From assembly GCA_025929805.1 (NCBI GenBank), contig JAICPP010000069.1:1-13895 (forward strand): a stretch of 13,895 nucleotides of DNA, given 5' to 3'. A program made the position numbers and the translations under genes. This DNA is from Gemmatimonadales bacterium (GTDB lineage: Bacteria; Gemmatimonadota; Gemmatimonadetes; Gemmatimonadales; GWC2-71-9). Position 1 is the stretch's first letter, and every line of letters starts with the position of its first letter. Shown in pieces: positions 1 through 6,668 of the stretch. The notes under the pieces were generated by a model, which searched no databases, had not been told where the DNA came from, and saw only the letters and a list, made by a program, of their open reading frames with translations.

Positions 1-286
1 CGAAGCCGATCGGCTCGAAGAAGTCATGACCCTGGAGCCGCTTGAACCGGCCGTACACGTCGCTGCCGGTGAAGGCGAACATGTTCCCCACATGGAGTCC
101 CTCCGCGGAGGGATAAGGGAACATCATGAGGTTGTAGAACGGCCGTGCCGCGCGGTCGAGGTCGGGCTCGTTGGTGTGGCGCTCGGCCCAGCGGGCCTGC
201 CACTTGGCCTCGACCACCTCAGGCTGGTACGGCACCTCGTGGGTGGGTATGGGATTCTGCTTCACTCGGCTCTCAGTCGACTTCAT
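1..286 (-). CDS. leuS: Leucyl-tRNA synthetase, N-terminal fragment (cut by window edge)
   Basis: This is the first 95 codons of a class I aminoacyl-tRNA synthetase, which charges tRNA-Leu in the cytoplasm. Reading the minus strand from the ATG at 286-284 gives MKSTESRVKQNPIPTHEVPY, then a KWQARWAE segment at about residues 28-35. The catalytic-core start follows at about residues 52-95: FYNLMMFPYPSAEGLHVGN, the LeuRS form of the HIGH motif, then SDVYGRFKRLQGHDFFEPIGF. This combination is typical of bacterial LeuRS; ValRS and IleRS have other residues around the HIGH motif. An in-frame TAG lies upstream of the start. There is no convincing Shine-Dalgarno before the ATG, and an in-frame GTG 11 codons upstream is a weaker alternative. 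The rest of the gene lies beyond position 1. The gene is divergent from the chemotaxis receptor and is probably a housekeeping gene unrelated to the cyanophycin cluster. Confidence 0.93.
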   Translation of the reverse strand, partial: MKSTESRVKQNPIPTHEVPYQPEVVEAKWQARWAERHTNEPDLDRAARPFYNLMMFPYPSAEGLHVGNMFAFTGSDVYGRFKRLQGHDFFEPIGF

Positions 287-477
287 GCAAACGGTCCACG
301 GTGCGTCGAGGGCGCACACAGAAGAAGAACAGGGGTTTGGTAATGAATCGTAAATCTATTCGTAACGCCATGTTACTGCCACGGGAGCCGGAGCATTCCT
401 CCGCCCGTCCGCCCCTCCGCCTGTCCGCCTGATACCGGCCCTCGTCTTGCTAGAAGATGGCGGGCTTGCTAGGACGA

Positions 478-511
478 GATTGCTTCGGGGCCTTCGGCCC
501 CTCGCAATGAC
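478..511 (+). repeat. Dispersed GATTGCTTCG...CTCGCAATGAC repeat, copy A
   Basis: A 34-base element begins GATTGCTTCGG and ends CCTCGCAATGAC, with an internal self-complementary core (GGGGCC TTC GGCCCC at about 487-501). The same ends occur at 557-590 on this strand, and as an inverted pair at 10431-10511. Repeats of this form occur between genes in many unrelated bacterial genomes; their function and mobility are unclear. Confidence 0.8.
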
Positions 512-556
512 CGATGGGCGGCCTGCGGCCCCCCTCCCTCCATTTACCTGCGGCGG

Positions 557-590
557 GATTGCTTCGGTCGCTTCGCTCCCTCGCAATGAC
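557..590 (+). repeat. Dispersed GATTGCTTCG...CTCGCAATGAC repeat, copy B
   Basis: A 34-base element has the same two ends as copy A (GATTGCTTCGG and CCTCGCAATGAC) but a different centre (TCGCTTCGCT). Its right half is part of the perfect tandem duplication at 572-629. Confidence 0.8.
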
Positions 591-629
591 TGGTGTTCCC
601 TTCGCTCCCTCGCAATGACTGGTGTTCCC
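572..629 (+). repeat. Perfect 2 x 29 bp tandem duplication abutting the receptor start codon
   Basis: Positions 572-600 and 601-629 are identical over 29 bases. Each unit runs from TTCGCTCCCT through CGCAATGAC to TGGTGTTCCC. The unit is the right half of dispersed-repeat copy B plus 10 flanking bases. The second unit ends at 629 and the ATG of the chemotaxis receptor begins at 630, so the duplication forms the receptor's immediate 5' leader. Confidence 0.9.
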
Positions 630-1910
630 ATGGCCTCGAGTCGCAATCAATTCATCTTCCGCCTGCATCTTATCGGGCTGGCTGCCGCGGCGGCCATGGC
701 CCTCGCGGCCGGAAGCATCCTCCTGGCCACTGGTCAGCAAGAAGTGTCGGCCTACCATCCCGCAGTCTGGGGCAGCGCCCTGCTGCTGGTTATGGGAGTG
801 GCTATCGAGCGGCTCCTGGTCCACCTGCTCCTCACCCGGGTGCTCAAGCCAACCGGAAAGGTGGCGGTCGTCGCTTCCCGGGTCTCCCAAGGTGATCTCA
901 CCACCCCCGATTGGGCCAGTCGAGGAGATCTGGATGGCCTCTCGTCGTCCATCGTCGGCATGGTAAAACGGCTGCAGGACCTGGTGGGCACCATCCGGCA
1001 ACACTCGCACGACGCGGCCGCCATGGCGCAGGAGATCGCGGCCTCCACCCAGCAGATGACGGCCTCGACCCAGGAGGTCGCCAGCACCACTGGCGATCTC
1101 ACCGAGCGGGCCAACCAGCAGGCGCAGGTGGTTCGGGCGGCGGCCGAGGACGCGGGCAAGATTTTGGAGATCGCTCACGAGCTCGCGGTGGGAGCCACCC
1201 AGGCAGCGGAGCGCAACGCGGCCCTGGCGCGGCTGGCCCGGGCGCACCGGGAGCGGCTGGACCAGAGCACCGCTGAGCTGACCCGGCTGGCCGAGGAGAT
1301 CGAACGCGGCGCAGCGGAGGCGGAGGCGCTCGCCACGGCTTCGGGCGACATCGAGAAGTTCATCACCCAGGCCAAGGCCATCGCCAAGCAGACCCACATG
1401 CTGGCGCTGAATGCGTCGATCGAGGCCGCCCGGGCGGGCGACGAAGGGCGGGGGTTCAGCGTGGTGGCCGAGGAGGTCAGGAAGCTGGCCAGCCAGGCGG
1501 CCCAGGCGGCCACGTCGACCAGCGACACGGTGCAGAGCGTGGTCGCTCAGGTTCAGACCGCGCGCGAACGGCTGCTGCGGCTGGGTCAGGGCGGCACGGC
1601 GGCACGCGAAGCCGCCCACGCCGCGGCGGCAGGGCTCATGAACGTGGCGGCCGACGCCGAGGCCAATGACGAATGGACCCGCCGCATCTCCACTTCGGCC
1701 GATGAAGTGCGGGGCCTCATCGAAGGGATCGCTGGCCGGATGCGGGAAGTGACGGTCGGAACCGAAGACTACGCCGCAGCGGCCCAGCAGATCGCCTCCG
1801 CGGCAGAGCAGCTCAACGCGTCGACCGAGGAGATCTCCTCATCGGCCGGTCACCTGGCGCAAGCCGCCGAGCGGCTGACCGGGGCCGTAGGCGGGTTCAA
1901 GCTGGGGTGA
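630..1910 (+). CDS. Methyl-accepting chemotaxis protein without a periplasmic sensor domain
   Basis: This is a 426-residue chemoreceptor. Two hydrophobic segments, at about residues 13-34 and 46-68, are separated by only about ten residues, so there is no room for a periplasmic ligand-binding domain. A HAMP-like segment follows (about 70-120), then a long Ala/Glu/Gln-rich helical signalling domain. The hairpin tip, about residues 250-286, reads QTHMLALNASIEAARAGDEG followed by RGFSVVAEEVRKLA. This is the conserved surface that binds CheA and CheW. The C-terminus ends GGFKLG and lacks a CheR/CheB-tethering pentapeptide. The frame is open back to 447, but residues upstream of 630 are translated dispersed repeat, so I choose ATG 630 (ATG 615 is possible). 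No Shine-Dalgarno precedes either start. Such receptors usually sense membrane, cytoplasmic or energy state. No che genes are adjacent. Confidence 0.9.
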   Translation: MASSRNQFIFRLHLIGLAAAAAMALAAGSILLATGQQEVSAYHPAVWGSALLLVMGVAIERLLVHLLLTRVLKPTGKVAVVASRVSQGDLTTPDWASRGDLDGLSSSIVGMVKRLQDLVGTIRQHSHDAAAMAQEIAASTQQMTASTQEVASTTGDLTERANQQAQVVRAAAEDAGKILEIAHELAVGATQAAERNAALARLARAHRERLDQSTAELTRLAEEIERGAAEAEALATASGDIEKFITQAKAIAKQTHMLALNASIEAARAGDEGRGFSVVAEEVRKLASQAAQAATSTSDTVQSVVAQVQTARERLLRLGQGGTAAREAAHAAAAGLMNVAADAEANDEWTRRISTSADEVRGLIEGIAGRMREVTVGTEDYAAAAQQIASAAEQLNASTEEISSSAGHLAQAAERLTGAVGGFKLG

Positions 1911-1942
1911 GGCGGAACGGTGGAACGGCGGTAAGGGGTGAG

Positions 1943-1970
1943 GGGTGTCACCGTGGAGGTTCCGACACCT
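1943..1970 (+). other. Hairpin in the receptor-protease spacer
   Basis: GGTGTC (1944-1949) pairs with GACACC (1964-1969), extended by one G-T wobble at 1943/1970, with an inner ACC/GGT pairing in the loop. No T-run follows, so it is not a classical intrinsic terminator. It could still be a transcript-end or processing structure after the chemoreceptor. The bases before it (about 1911-1945) are low-complexity G-rich duplications. Confidence 0.3.
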
Positions 1971-1981
1971 AAGTAGGTTAA

Positions 1982-2002
1982 GCCTCTCTAGCTTAGGGAG
2001 GC
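1982..2002 (+). promoter_or_regulatory. Hairpin enclosing the Shine-Dalgarno of the M48 protease
   Basis: GCCTCTC (1982-1988) pairs with GGGAGGC (1996-2002), including one T-G wobble, around a seven-base loop TAGCTTA. The 3' arm contains the GGGAGG Shine-Dalgarno that serves the GTG at 2007, five bases downstream. In the mRNA the ribosome site would be paired with its own anti-Shine-Dalgarno-like strand. This suggests translation control of the thermometer or structural-switch type. The pairing is visible; the function is inference. Confidence 0.45.
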
Positions 2003-2006
2003 CCTC

Positions 2007-2816
2007 GTGCCACGCGGTCGATTTCTGCTGGCGCTCATCGTCGCTGCAATCTCGCTGATAGGGTATTTCGGCAGCAGCGTCTTCAATCCAATCACCGAAG
2101 AAAACCAGCGGGTTGCCGGCATCACCCCGGAGCAGGAAGTCGCTCTCGGGCTCCAGGCCGCACCCGAAATGGCCCAGCAGTTCGGGGGCCTGGACCCCGA
2201 TCCCGCCGCTCAAACGAAAATCGACCAGATCGGCGAGCGGTTGATCGCGCGGAGCGCGGCGGCACAGAGCCCCTATCGCTTCGAGTTTCACGTGCTCGAT
2301 GATCCCGAGACCATCAACGCCTTCGCCCTGCCCGGCGGCCAGGTCTTCATCACCGAAGGGCTGCTGCGCCGGCTGAAAACCGATGGGCAGGTGGCGGGTG
2401 TGTTGGGCCATGAGATTGCGCACGTGGTGGCCCGGCACGGCGCGGAGCATATCGCCAAGCAGCAGCTCACGCAGGGGCTGACCGGAGCGGCGGTGCTAGC
2501 GACCTATGATCCGAGCGATCCATCGAGCCGTGGCTCCGCGGCGGTGGCGGCGATGATCGGACAGCTGGTGACGATGCGCTTCGGCCGGCAGGACGAGCTC
2601 GAATCGGACCGGCTCGGCGTGCGGTTCAGCAGTGAGGCCGGCTACGATCCCAACTCGCTGATCGCGCTAATGAAGATCCTGGAGGAGAGCTCGGAAGGTA
2701 ACCGTCCCCCCGAATTCTTCAGCACCCATCCCAACCCGGAGAACCGGATTCAGCGAATTCAGGCGGCGATTCGGGAGCGCTTTCCCCAGGGAGTACCCGG
2801 AGGGCTGGAAGACTAG
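2007..2816 (+). CDS. M48-family zinc metalloprotease, membrane-anchored or exported
   Basis: This 269-residue protein has an N-terminal hydrophobic segment (about residues 6-21) acting as signal or anchor, then an M48 peptidase domain. The zinc motif HEIAH lies at residues 135-139 (H135 and H139 ligands, E136 catalytic), followed by VVARHGAEH. The third zinc ligand is expected in DELESD at about 196-201, probably E197. The C-terminal STHPNPENRI at about 239-248 is typical of the BepA/LoiP/YcaL-like branch, which works on misfolded outer-membrane proteins in the periplasm; it differs from HtpX, which has several membrane segments. No TPR repeats follow, so it is shorter than BepA. The GTG start is supported by GGGAGG five bases upstream, inside a hairpin. 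The stop abuts the stop of the convergent EgtB-like gene with no spacer and no terminator. Exact substrates are unknown. Confidence 0.9.
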   Translation: MPRGRFLLALIVAAISLIGYFGSSVFNPITEENQRVAGITPEQEVALGLQAAPEMAQQFGGLDPDPAAQTKIDQIGERLIARSAAAQSPYRFEFHVLDDPETINAFALPGGQVFITEGLLRRLKTDGQVAGVLGHEIAHVVARHGAEHIAKQQLTQGLTGAAVLATYDPSDPSSRGSAAVAAMIGQLVTMRFGRQDELESDRLGVRFSSEAGYDPNSLIALMKILEESSEGNRPPEFFSTHPNPENRIQRIQAAIRERFPQGVPGGLED

Positions 2817-4097
2817 TCAGCCATTGCGAGCGCAGCGAAAGCCGGTGAAGATGTGCCGTGCTTGCGGTGACGCCGGCCGACGCGCGGAGACTCGAATGGC
2901 TCCGGCCCGGGTGGCCCAGGATCCCCCGCGGAGCACCTGGTATTGCCCTCGGGGGCCGCGCTCCCATACCGATCCAGGGTAAGGCCCAAACTCACCTGCG
3001 GTCCACTCCCAGACATCCCCGATCAGGCCGTAGCATCCAATGGGAGACAGGTTCCCGGGAAAGGCCCCGACCGGGGCCGGTCCGAACGCGAGCTGATCCA
3101 GATTGGCCACGTGGGGTGTCGGGGCCATGTTGCCCCAGGGGTAGCGCCGCCGCGATTGGGTCTCCGGGTCCCACCCGGCAGCGGCCTCCCATTCCAGTTC
3201 AGTCGGCAGTCGTTTGCCTACAAACCGGGCAAAGGCCTGCGCCTCATTGTAAGAGACCTGAGTCACCGGGCAGGTGAAATCGATCGGGGCGTCGTGCCCC
3301 ATGCAGCGAGACCACCAGACTCCATCCTGCCAGGACCAGTGCCGCGGCATGTGACACTGCGATGACTTGAGCCACTGCCATCCCTCTTCGGTCCAGAACT
3401 CCCGGCTGCTGTAGCCGCCCTCGCCCATGAAGGTCAGGAAGTCGCCGTTGGTCACCGGCATCAGGTCGATCCAGAAGGGCTGGAACTCTACCCGATGCGG
3501 AGGCCACTCCGAAGACCACGGAGATTCCTGTTGGGAGGCTCCGATCTCGACCGGACCGCCGGGAAACCGGACCATGATGCCGGGATCGGCCAGGCGGCGC
3601 CCGCGGGGAAGCCGGCGCTCCCGGGCCGGGGTGTACGGCTCGCCCCGGGCCTGCAGGGTTTCGAGAATCGCCTCGCCCCGCTGGTATTCATGCTCCAGCA
3701 CCCGCCGAAATCGCTGCGCTACCGCTGCGTCATCACCCAGGGCGGCCTCATCGAGAGTCTGGATGACCCGCTGGCGAATGTCGGTCATGTGGTCGAACCA
3801 CTCGTCATAGGATGCGAGTGATGGTTGCTCCGACTCATCGAGCAGCCAGCGCGCCTCGTAGCGGACAATTCGAGTCAGCTCAGAGAGCACCGAGCCGACG
3901 TCGGGCTCGGGCTGGTGGGCCATCTCTTCCTCCGATAACGGACTGACCAGCAGCAGCGTGCGCGCCCGCGCTTCGGCGAGGAGCTCGGCAAAAGCGCGAC
4001 CGGGAGGAGTAAGGGATCCGACAGCGGGCGAGTCGCCCTCTTGCGGGAAGGTATGTTGCACGCAGCGTAATGTGATCGGCCCGAGCCGCAACGCCAA
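2817..4097 (-). CDS. EgtB/SUMF1-like protein (DinB_2 plus FGE-sulfatase domains) with incomplete iron site
   Basis: This 426-residue protein has the architecture of EgtB, the non-haem iron sulfoxide synthase of ergothioneine biosynthesis. A DinB-like helical domain (about residues 34-155) is followed by a formylglycine-generating-enzyme-type domain (about 173-424). Landmarks of the second domain are KRLPTELEWEAAAG (295-308), YPWG (319-322), DVWEWT (361-366), LRGGSW (389-394) and GFRCAR (419-424). EgtB enzymes bind iron through one His in the first helix and an HxxxHxE motif. Here the first position is Arg (TRIVRYE, R76) and the second reads HEYQRGE (136-142). Only H136 remains, and the other two ligands are Arg. 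It may be catalytically dead, use another metal site, or have another substrate. The start is uncertain: TTG 4097 is the longest choice, GTG 4061 an alternative, and neither has a clear Shine-Dalgarno. No EgtD is in the window. It is divergent from iadA across 56 bases. Confidence 0.85.
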   Translation of the reverse strand: MALRLGPITLRCVQHTFPQEGDSPAVGSLTPPGRAFAELLAEARARTLLLVSPLSEEEMAHQPEPDVGSVLSELTRIVRYEARWLLDESEQPSLASYDEWFDHMTDIRQRVIQTLDEAALGDDAAVAQRFRRVLEHEYQRGEAILETLQARGEPYTPARERRLPRGRRLADPGIMVRFPGGPVEIGASQQESPWSSEWPPHRVEFQPFWIDLMPVTNGDFLTFMGEGGYSSREFWTEEGWQWLKSSQCHMPRHWSWQDGVWWSRCMGHDAPIDFTCPVTQVSYNEAQAFARFVGKRLPTELEWEAAAGWDPETQSRRRYPWGNMAPTPHVANLDQLAFGPAPVGAFPGNLSPIGCYGLIGDVWEWTAGEFGPYPGSVWERGPRGQYQVLRGGSWATRAGAIRVSARRPASPQARHIFTGFRCARNG

Positions 4098-4153
4098 TGG
4101 CCGGTGCTGCGAGCAGGAGATAGGTTGTCAGCTACATCTGGACTCGAGGATCA

Positions 4154-5326
4154 ATGGAGCTGCTCATCAACGCCGAACTCTACGATCCGGAGCCCCGGGG
4201 CCGTTCGCATCTGCTGGTCGGGGGTGAGCGGGTTCTCTGGGTCGGGACTGAAATACCCGAGCTACCGTCGAGCCTCGGTGTGTCCATCTACGACCTGGAA
4301 GGACTCCGGGTCATTCCGGGATTCATCGACTGTCACGTTCACCTGACGGGCGGCGGGGGTGAGGCAGGCATGCATTCCCGGGTGCCTCCCGTTGAGCTCA
4401 GCCGTATCACCGCCGGCGGGGTAACCACCGTGGTCGGCGTGCTGGGCACCGACGATACGGTTCGATCACCGGCCGAGCTGGTGGCCAGCTCGCGCGGCCT
4501 CATCGCTCAAGGCTTGAGCGCGTACTGCTACACCGGTGGGTACCACGTGCCGCCGGTTACGGTGACCGGCAGCGTCCGTCACGACATCGTCCACATCGAT
4601 GTGATCGTCGGGGTGGGCGAGCTGGCCATCAGTGATCATCGCTCGAGCCAGCCGACCCTCGATGAGCTGCTCAGGATTGCCGGCGATGCCCACGTGGCCG
4701 GACTCATGACCGGCAAGGCCGGCATCGTGCATCTGCACGTCGGGAGCGGGAGGCGCGGTCTCGAGCTGGTGTGGCGGGCGCTGAAAGAGAGCGAGCTGCC
4801 GCCCTCAGTGTTCAATCCAACTCACGTGAATCGGACCCGAGCGCTGTTCGACGAGGCCCTGGAGCTGGCCCAACGGGGCTCGGTCGTGGACATCACTGCC
4901 TTTCCGGTGGATCCCGATGAGGACGCCTGGTCGGCGCCCCAGGCACTTACCCGCTACCTGGAGTCGGGTGCGCCACCGGCCCGGGTGACTATCAGCTCGG
5001 ATGGTGGGGGCTGTCTCCCGGTGTTCGATGCCGACGGGCGGGTCACCCAAATGAATGTGGGCCGGCCGTCCGCAATGGCTGAGGCGCTCAAGGAGCTGCT
5101 CGCCTGTGGCCAGCCGCTGGAGCGGATTCTGTCGGCCTTCACCACCAATCAGGCCAGTTTGCTGCTCCTGCCGCACAAGGGTCGTCTCCGCGTCGGCTCA
5201 GACGCCGACCTGGTAGTCCTGGACGAGGCCGGCGGTGTGAGAGACGTCATGGCTCGGGGACGATGGCACGTCCGAGAGGACCGCTCGATGATACGGGGAA
5301 CCTTCGAGCGGATCGAGGCTTCATGA
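4154..5326 (+). CDS. iadA: Isoaspartyl dipeptidase (beta-aspartyl dipeptidase, M38 amidohydrolase)
   Basis: This 390-residue metal-dependent amidohydrolase hydrolyses beta-aspartyl dipeptides. Next to cyanophycinase its likely substrate is beta-Asp-Arg, giving Asp and Arg. Visible signatures are HVHLTGGGGEAG (H61, H63 metal ligands; E70), the GGYHVPPVTVTGSVR segment with Y130, ISDHRSSQP (R163), HLHVGSG (H193/H195), NPTHVNR (H224, R227) and SSDGGG (D283, catalytic Asp). The length matches the E. coli enzyme. The bridging ligand is a carboxylated Lys in E. coli IadA (KCAISDHR). Here it aligns with Glu156 (GELAISDHR); a Glu bridge is a known variant in the amidohydrolase superfamily. The start is ATG 4154 with GAGGA at 4146-4150. 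The last codon overlaps the next gene by ATGA at 5323-5326, so it is probably translationally coupled to the cytochromes. Confidence 0.93.
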   Translation: MELLINAELYDPEPRGRSHLLVGGERVLWVGTEIPELPSSLGVSIYDLEGLRVIPGFIDCHVHLTGGGGEAGMHSRVPPVELSRITAGGVTTVVGVLGTDDTVRSPAELVASSRGLIAQGLSAYCYTGGYHVPPVTVTGSVRHDIVHIDVIVGVGELAISDHRSSQPTLDELLRIAGDAHVAGLMTGKAGIVHLHVGSGRRGLELVWRALKESELPPSVFNPTHVNRTRALFDEALELAQRGSVVDITAFPVDPDEDAWSAPQALTRYLESGAPPARVTISSDGGGCLPVFDADGRVTQMNVGRPSAMAEALKELLACGQPLERILSAFTTNQASLLLLPHKGRLRVGSDADLVVLDEAGGVRDVMARGRWHVREDRSMIRGTFERIEAS

Positions 5327-5688
5327 CCTTCAGCGAATTGGCCGCCATCGTTCTCCTGCTCGGGCTTGCAGGAGTGGGGTGTAGCCGCTCTCCCGCGATG
5401 GAGCCCGATCGCAACCCGCAACAGGGCGCGATCCTACTTTCCGCTCACGGCTGTGGTTCTTGCCATACCATTCCAGGCGTGTCCGGAGCCAGCGGGACCA
5501 TTGGTCCGCCGCTCGCCGGCTATGCGCGACGCGCGTATATCGCGGGCAAGCTCCCGAACCAGCTCGACAATCTCATGCGTTGGATTCGGGATCCCCAGAG
5601 CATCGAGCCGGGAACGGCCATGCCGAACCTGCCGGTCAATGAGGCGGAGGCACGGGCCATGGCTGTGTATCTGTACACTCTCCGATGA
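5323..5688 (+). CDS. Small monohaem cytochrome c, membrane-anchored or lipoprotein
   Basis: This 121-residue class I-like c-type cytochrome has a hydrophobic N-terminus (residues about 5-19) ending LAGVGC. C20 could be a lipidation site, although the lipobox is imperfect (Gly at -3) and the N-terminus lacks Lys/Arg. The haem motif CGSCH lies at 44-48, and M100 (GTAMPNLPV) is the likely distal ligand. The start ATG 5323 overlaps the iadA stop (ATGA), with CGAGG four bases upstream. The same frame is open back to 5263, but that part would lie within iadA and lose the signal-like N-terminus. The body matches the second domain of the next gene closely. It should act as a periplasmic electron carrier; its redox partner is not in the window. 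Confidence 0.88.
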   Translation: MTFSELAAIVLLLGLAGVGCSRSPAMEPDRNPQQGAILLSAHGCGSCHTIPGVSGASGTIGPPLAGYARRAYIAGKLPNQLDNLMRWIRDPQSIEPGTAMPNLPVNEAEARAMAVYLYTLR

Positions 5689-6605
5689 GCGCGCGGCTGA
5701 CTGGCAAGCCGGTGCTGTACGTGATCGCCGGGGCGCTGGGGGCGGCGCTGCTGGGCGCAGCCGCGATGGGAATCTTCATAGCGTCGGGCCGCTACGACAT
5801 CGCCGCGATGCACCCGCACACGCAACCAGTCAGGACCATACTGAAGTTTCTTCAGCGGCGCTCCATTGCCTTTCACGCGCGCAACCTTGTGGCCCCCCGG
5901 TTCGACCAGCCGGAGGTGATCCAGCGGGGACTCGCCCTTTATCGGGAGCACTGCGTCAGCTGCCATGGGGCGCCCGGGGAAGGACGGCAACGCGTCGGGG
6001 TTGGCCTCAATCCCAACCCGCCCCCTCTGGAGCAGGCGATCGAGCGCTGGTCTGACGCGGAGATCTACTGGACCACCGCCTTCGGGCTCAAGATGGCAGG
6101 TATGCCGAGCTTCCTGTTGGGCCGAACGCCTGCGGAGATCTGGGCCATCGTGGCGTTCGTCCGGCAGATGAATCGCCTGTCACCGGAGGAGTACCGGCGT
6201 ATGGTCAGTGCCCGCGCCAATCCATCTGATACTGTGAGAGTCCAGTGGATAGGAAAAACCCGGGCGGAGGCACTCGCCCGGGTGCCGGGGGATCCGGCTC
6301 GAGGGAAGGAGCTGCTCCGCACGTTCGGGTGCCGGAGCTGCCACCTGATCCCCGGCGTTCCAGGCCCGGGAGGGAACGTGGGTCCGCCGCTCACCCGGTG
6401 GGCCGAGCGGCAGTTCATCAGCGGGCGACTGGTGAATATGCCCGACGCGCTGAGAACCTGGATCCTGAACCCCCCGGCGATCGACCCCCACACCGCAATG
6501 CCGGCCCTGGGCGCCACGGTTGCGCAGGCCGACGACATGGTAGCCTACCTCTACACTCTGGGAGCTCGGCCACGGGAACGGCAGCAGAAAAATCGCTCGC
6601 GGTGA
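5685..6605 (+). CDS. Dihaem cytochrome c with N-terminal membrane anchor
   Basis: This 306-residue protein has one N-terminal transmembrane segment (about residues 10-33) and two cytochrome c domains. Domain 1 has CVSCH at 90-94, with M140 (AGMPSF) as probable distal ligand. Domain 2 has CRSCH at 216-220, with M272 (HTAMPALG). Domain 2 is a clear paralogue of the upstream monohaem cytochrome: both share LIPGV/TIPGV after the haem site, VGPPL/IGPPL, an F/YI-S/A-GRL/GKL segment, TAMP and YLYTL at the end. The start ATG 5685 overlaps the previous stop (ATGA). Proteins of this type usually hand electrons between a periplasmic dehydrogenase and a terminal oxidase, but no oxidase or dehydrogenase subunit is seen here. 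The link to cyanophycin breakdown is positional only. Confidence 0.88.
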   Translation: MSARLTGKPVLYVIAGALGAALLGAAAMGIFIASGRYDIAAMHPHTQPVRTILKFLQRRSIAFHARNLVAPRFDQPEVIQRGLALYREHCVSCHGAPGEGRQRVGVGLNPNPPPLEQAIERWSDAEIYWTTAFGLKMAGMPSFLLGRTPAEIWAIVAFVRQMNRLSPEEYRRMVSARANPSDTVRVQWIGKTRAEALARVPGDPARGKELLRTFGCRSCHLIPGVPGPGGNVGPPLTRWAERQFISGRLVNMPDALRTWILNPPAIDPHTAMPALGATVAQADDMVAYLYTLGARPRERQQKNRSR

Positions 6606-6668
6606 CCGCATAAGGTATTTTTGGCAACGCCACGCGGGAGCATTGTTAACGCAGAACGAAAGGGATTC

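Larger units (their letters stand above)
287..629. other. Intergenic spacer with dispersed repeats; no gene seen
   Basis: This is the divergent spacer between leuS and the chemotaxis receptor. The part nearest leuS (about 335-377) is the only A+T-rich patch and is the likeliest place for the leuS promoter, though no good -35/-10 pair is visible. It contains a small perfect inverted repeat, GTAAC-GCCAT-GTTAC, at 362-376. Positions about 398-430 are a pyrimidine-rich run of degenerate TCCGCC units. From 478 onward the spacer consists largely of dispersed repeat copies, listed separately. Open frames crossing this stretch on either strand encode repeat-derived peptides and are not accepted as genes. 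Confidence 0.7.

Noticed and set aside
26..432. Plus-strand open frames over the first 430 bases
   Set aside because: They are shadows of the leuS 5' end on the minus strand, which carries the clear LeuRS HIGH-region signature, and of the spacer beyond it.
478..590. CRISPR array
   Set aside because: There are only a few copies, with variable centres, no regular unique spacers and no cas genes. The elements are dispersed intergenic repeats.
447..629. A 61-residue N-terminal extension of the chemoreceptor
   Set aside because: The residues come from the dispersed repeat and its tandem duplication. The receptor's first membrane segment follows normally after ATG 630.
450..1619. A 389-codon open frame antisense to the chemoreceptor
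   Set aside because: Its C-terminal part is translated dispersed repeat and the rest mirrors the receptor coding sequence. No domain is recognisable.
2817..2845. Similarity of the EgtB-like gene's 3' end to the CATTGCGAG repeat end
   Set aside because: The bases encode the GFRCAR segment conserved in the FGE domain, so the short match is explained by coding sequence.
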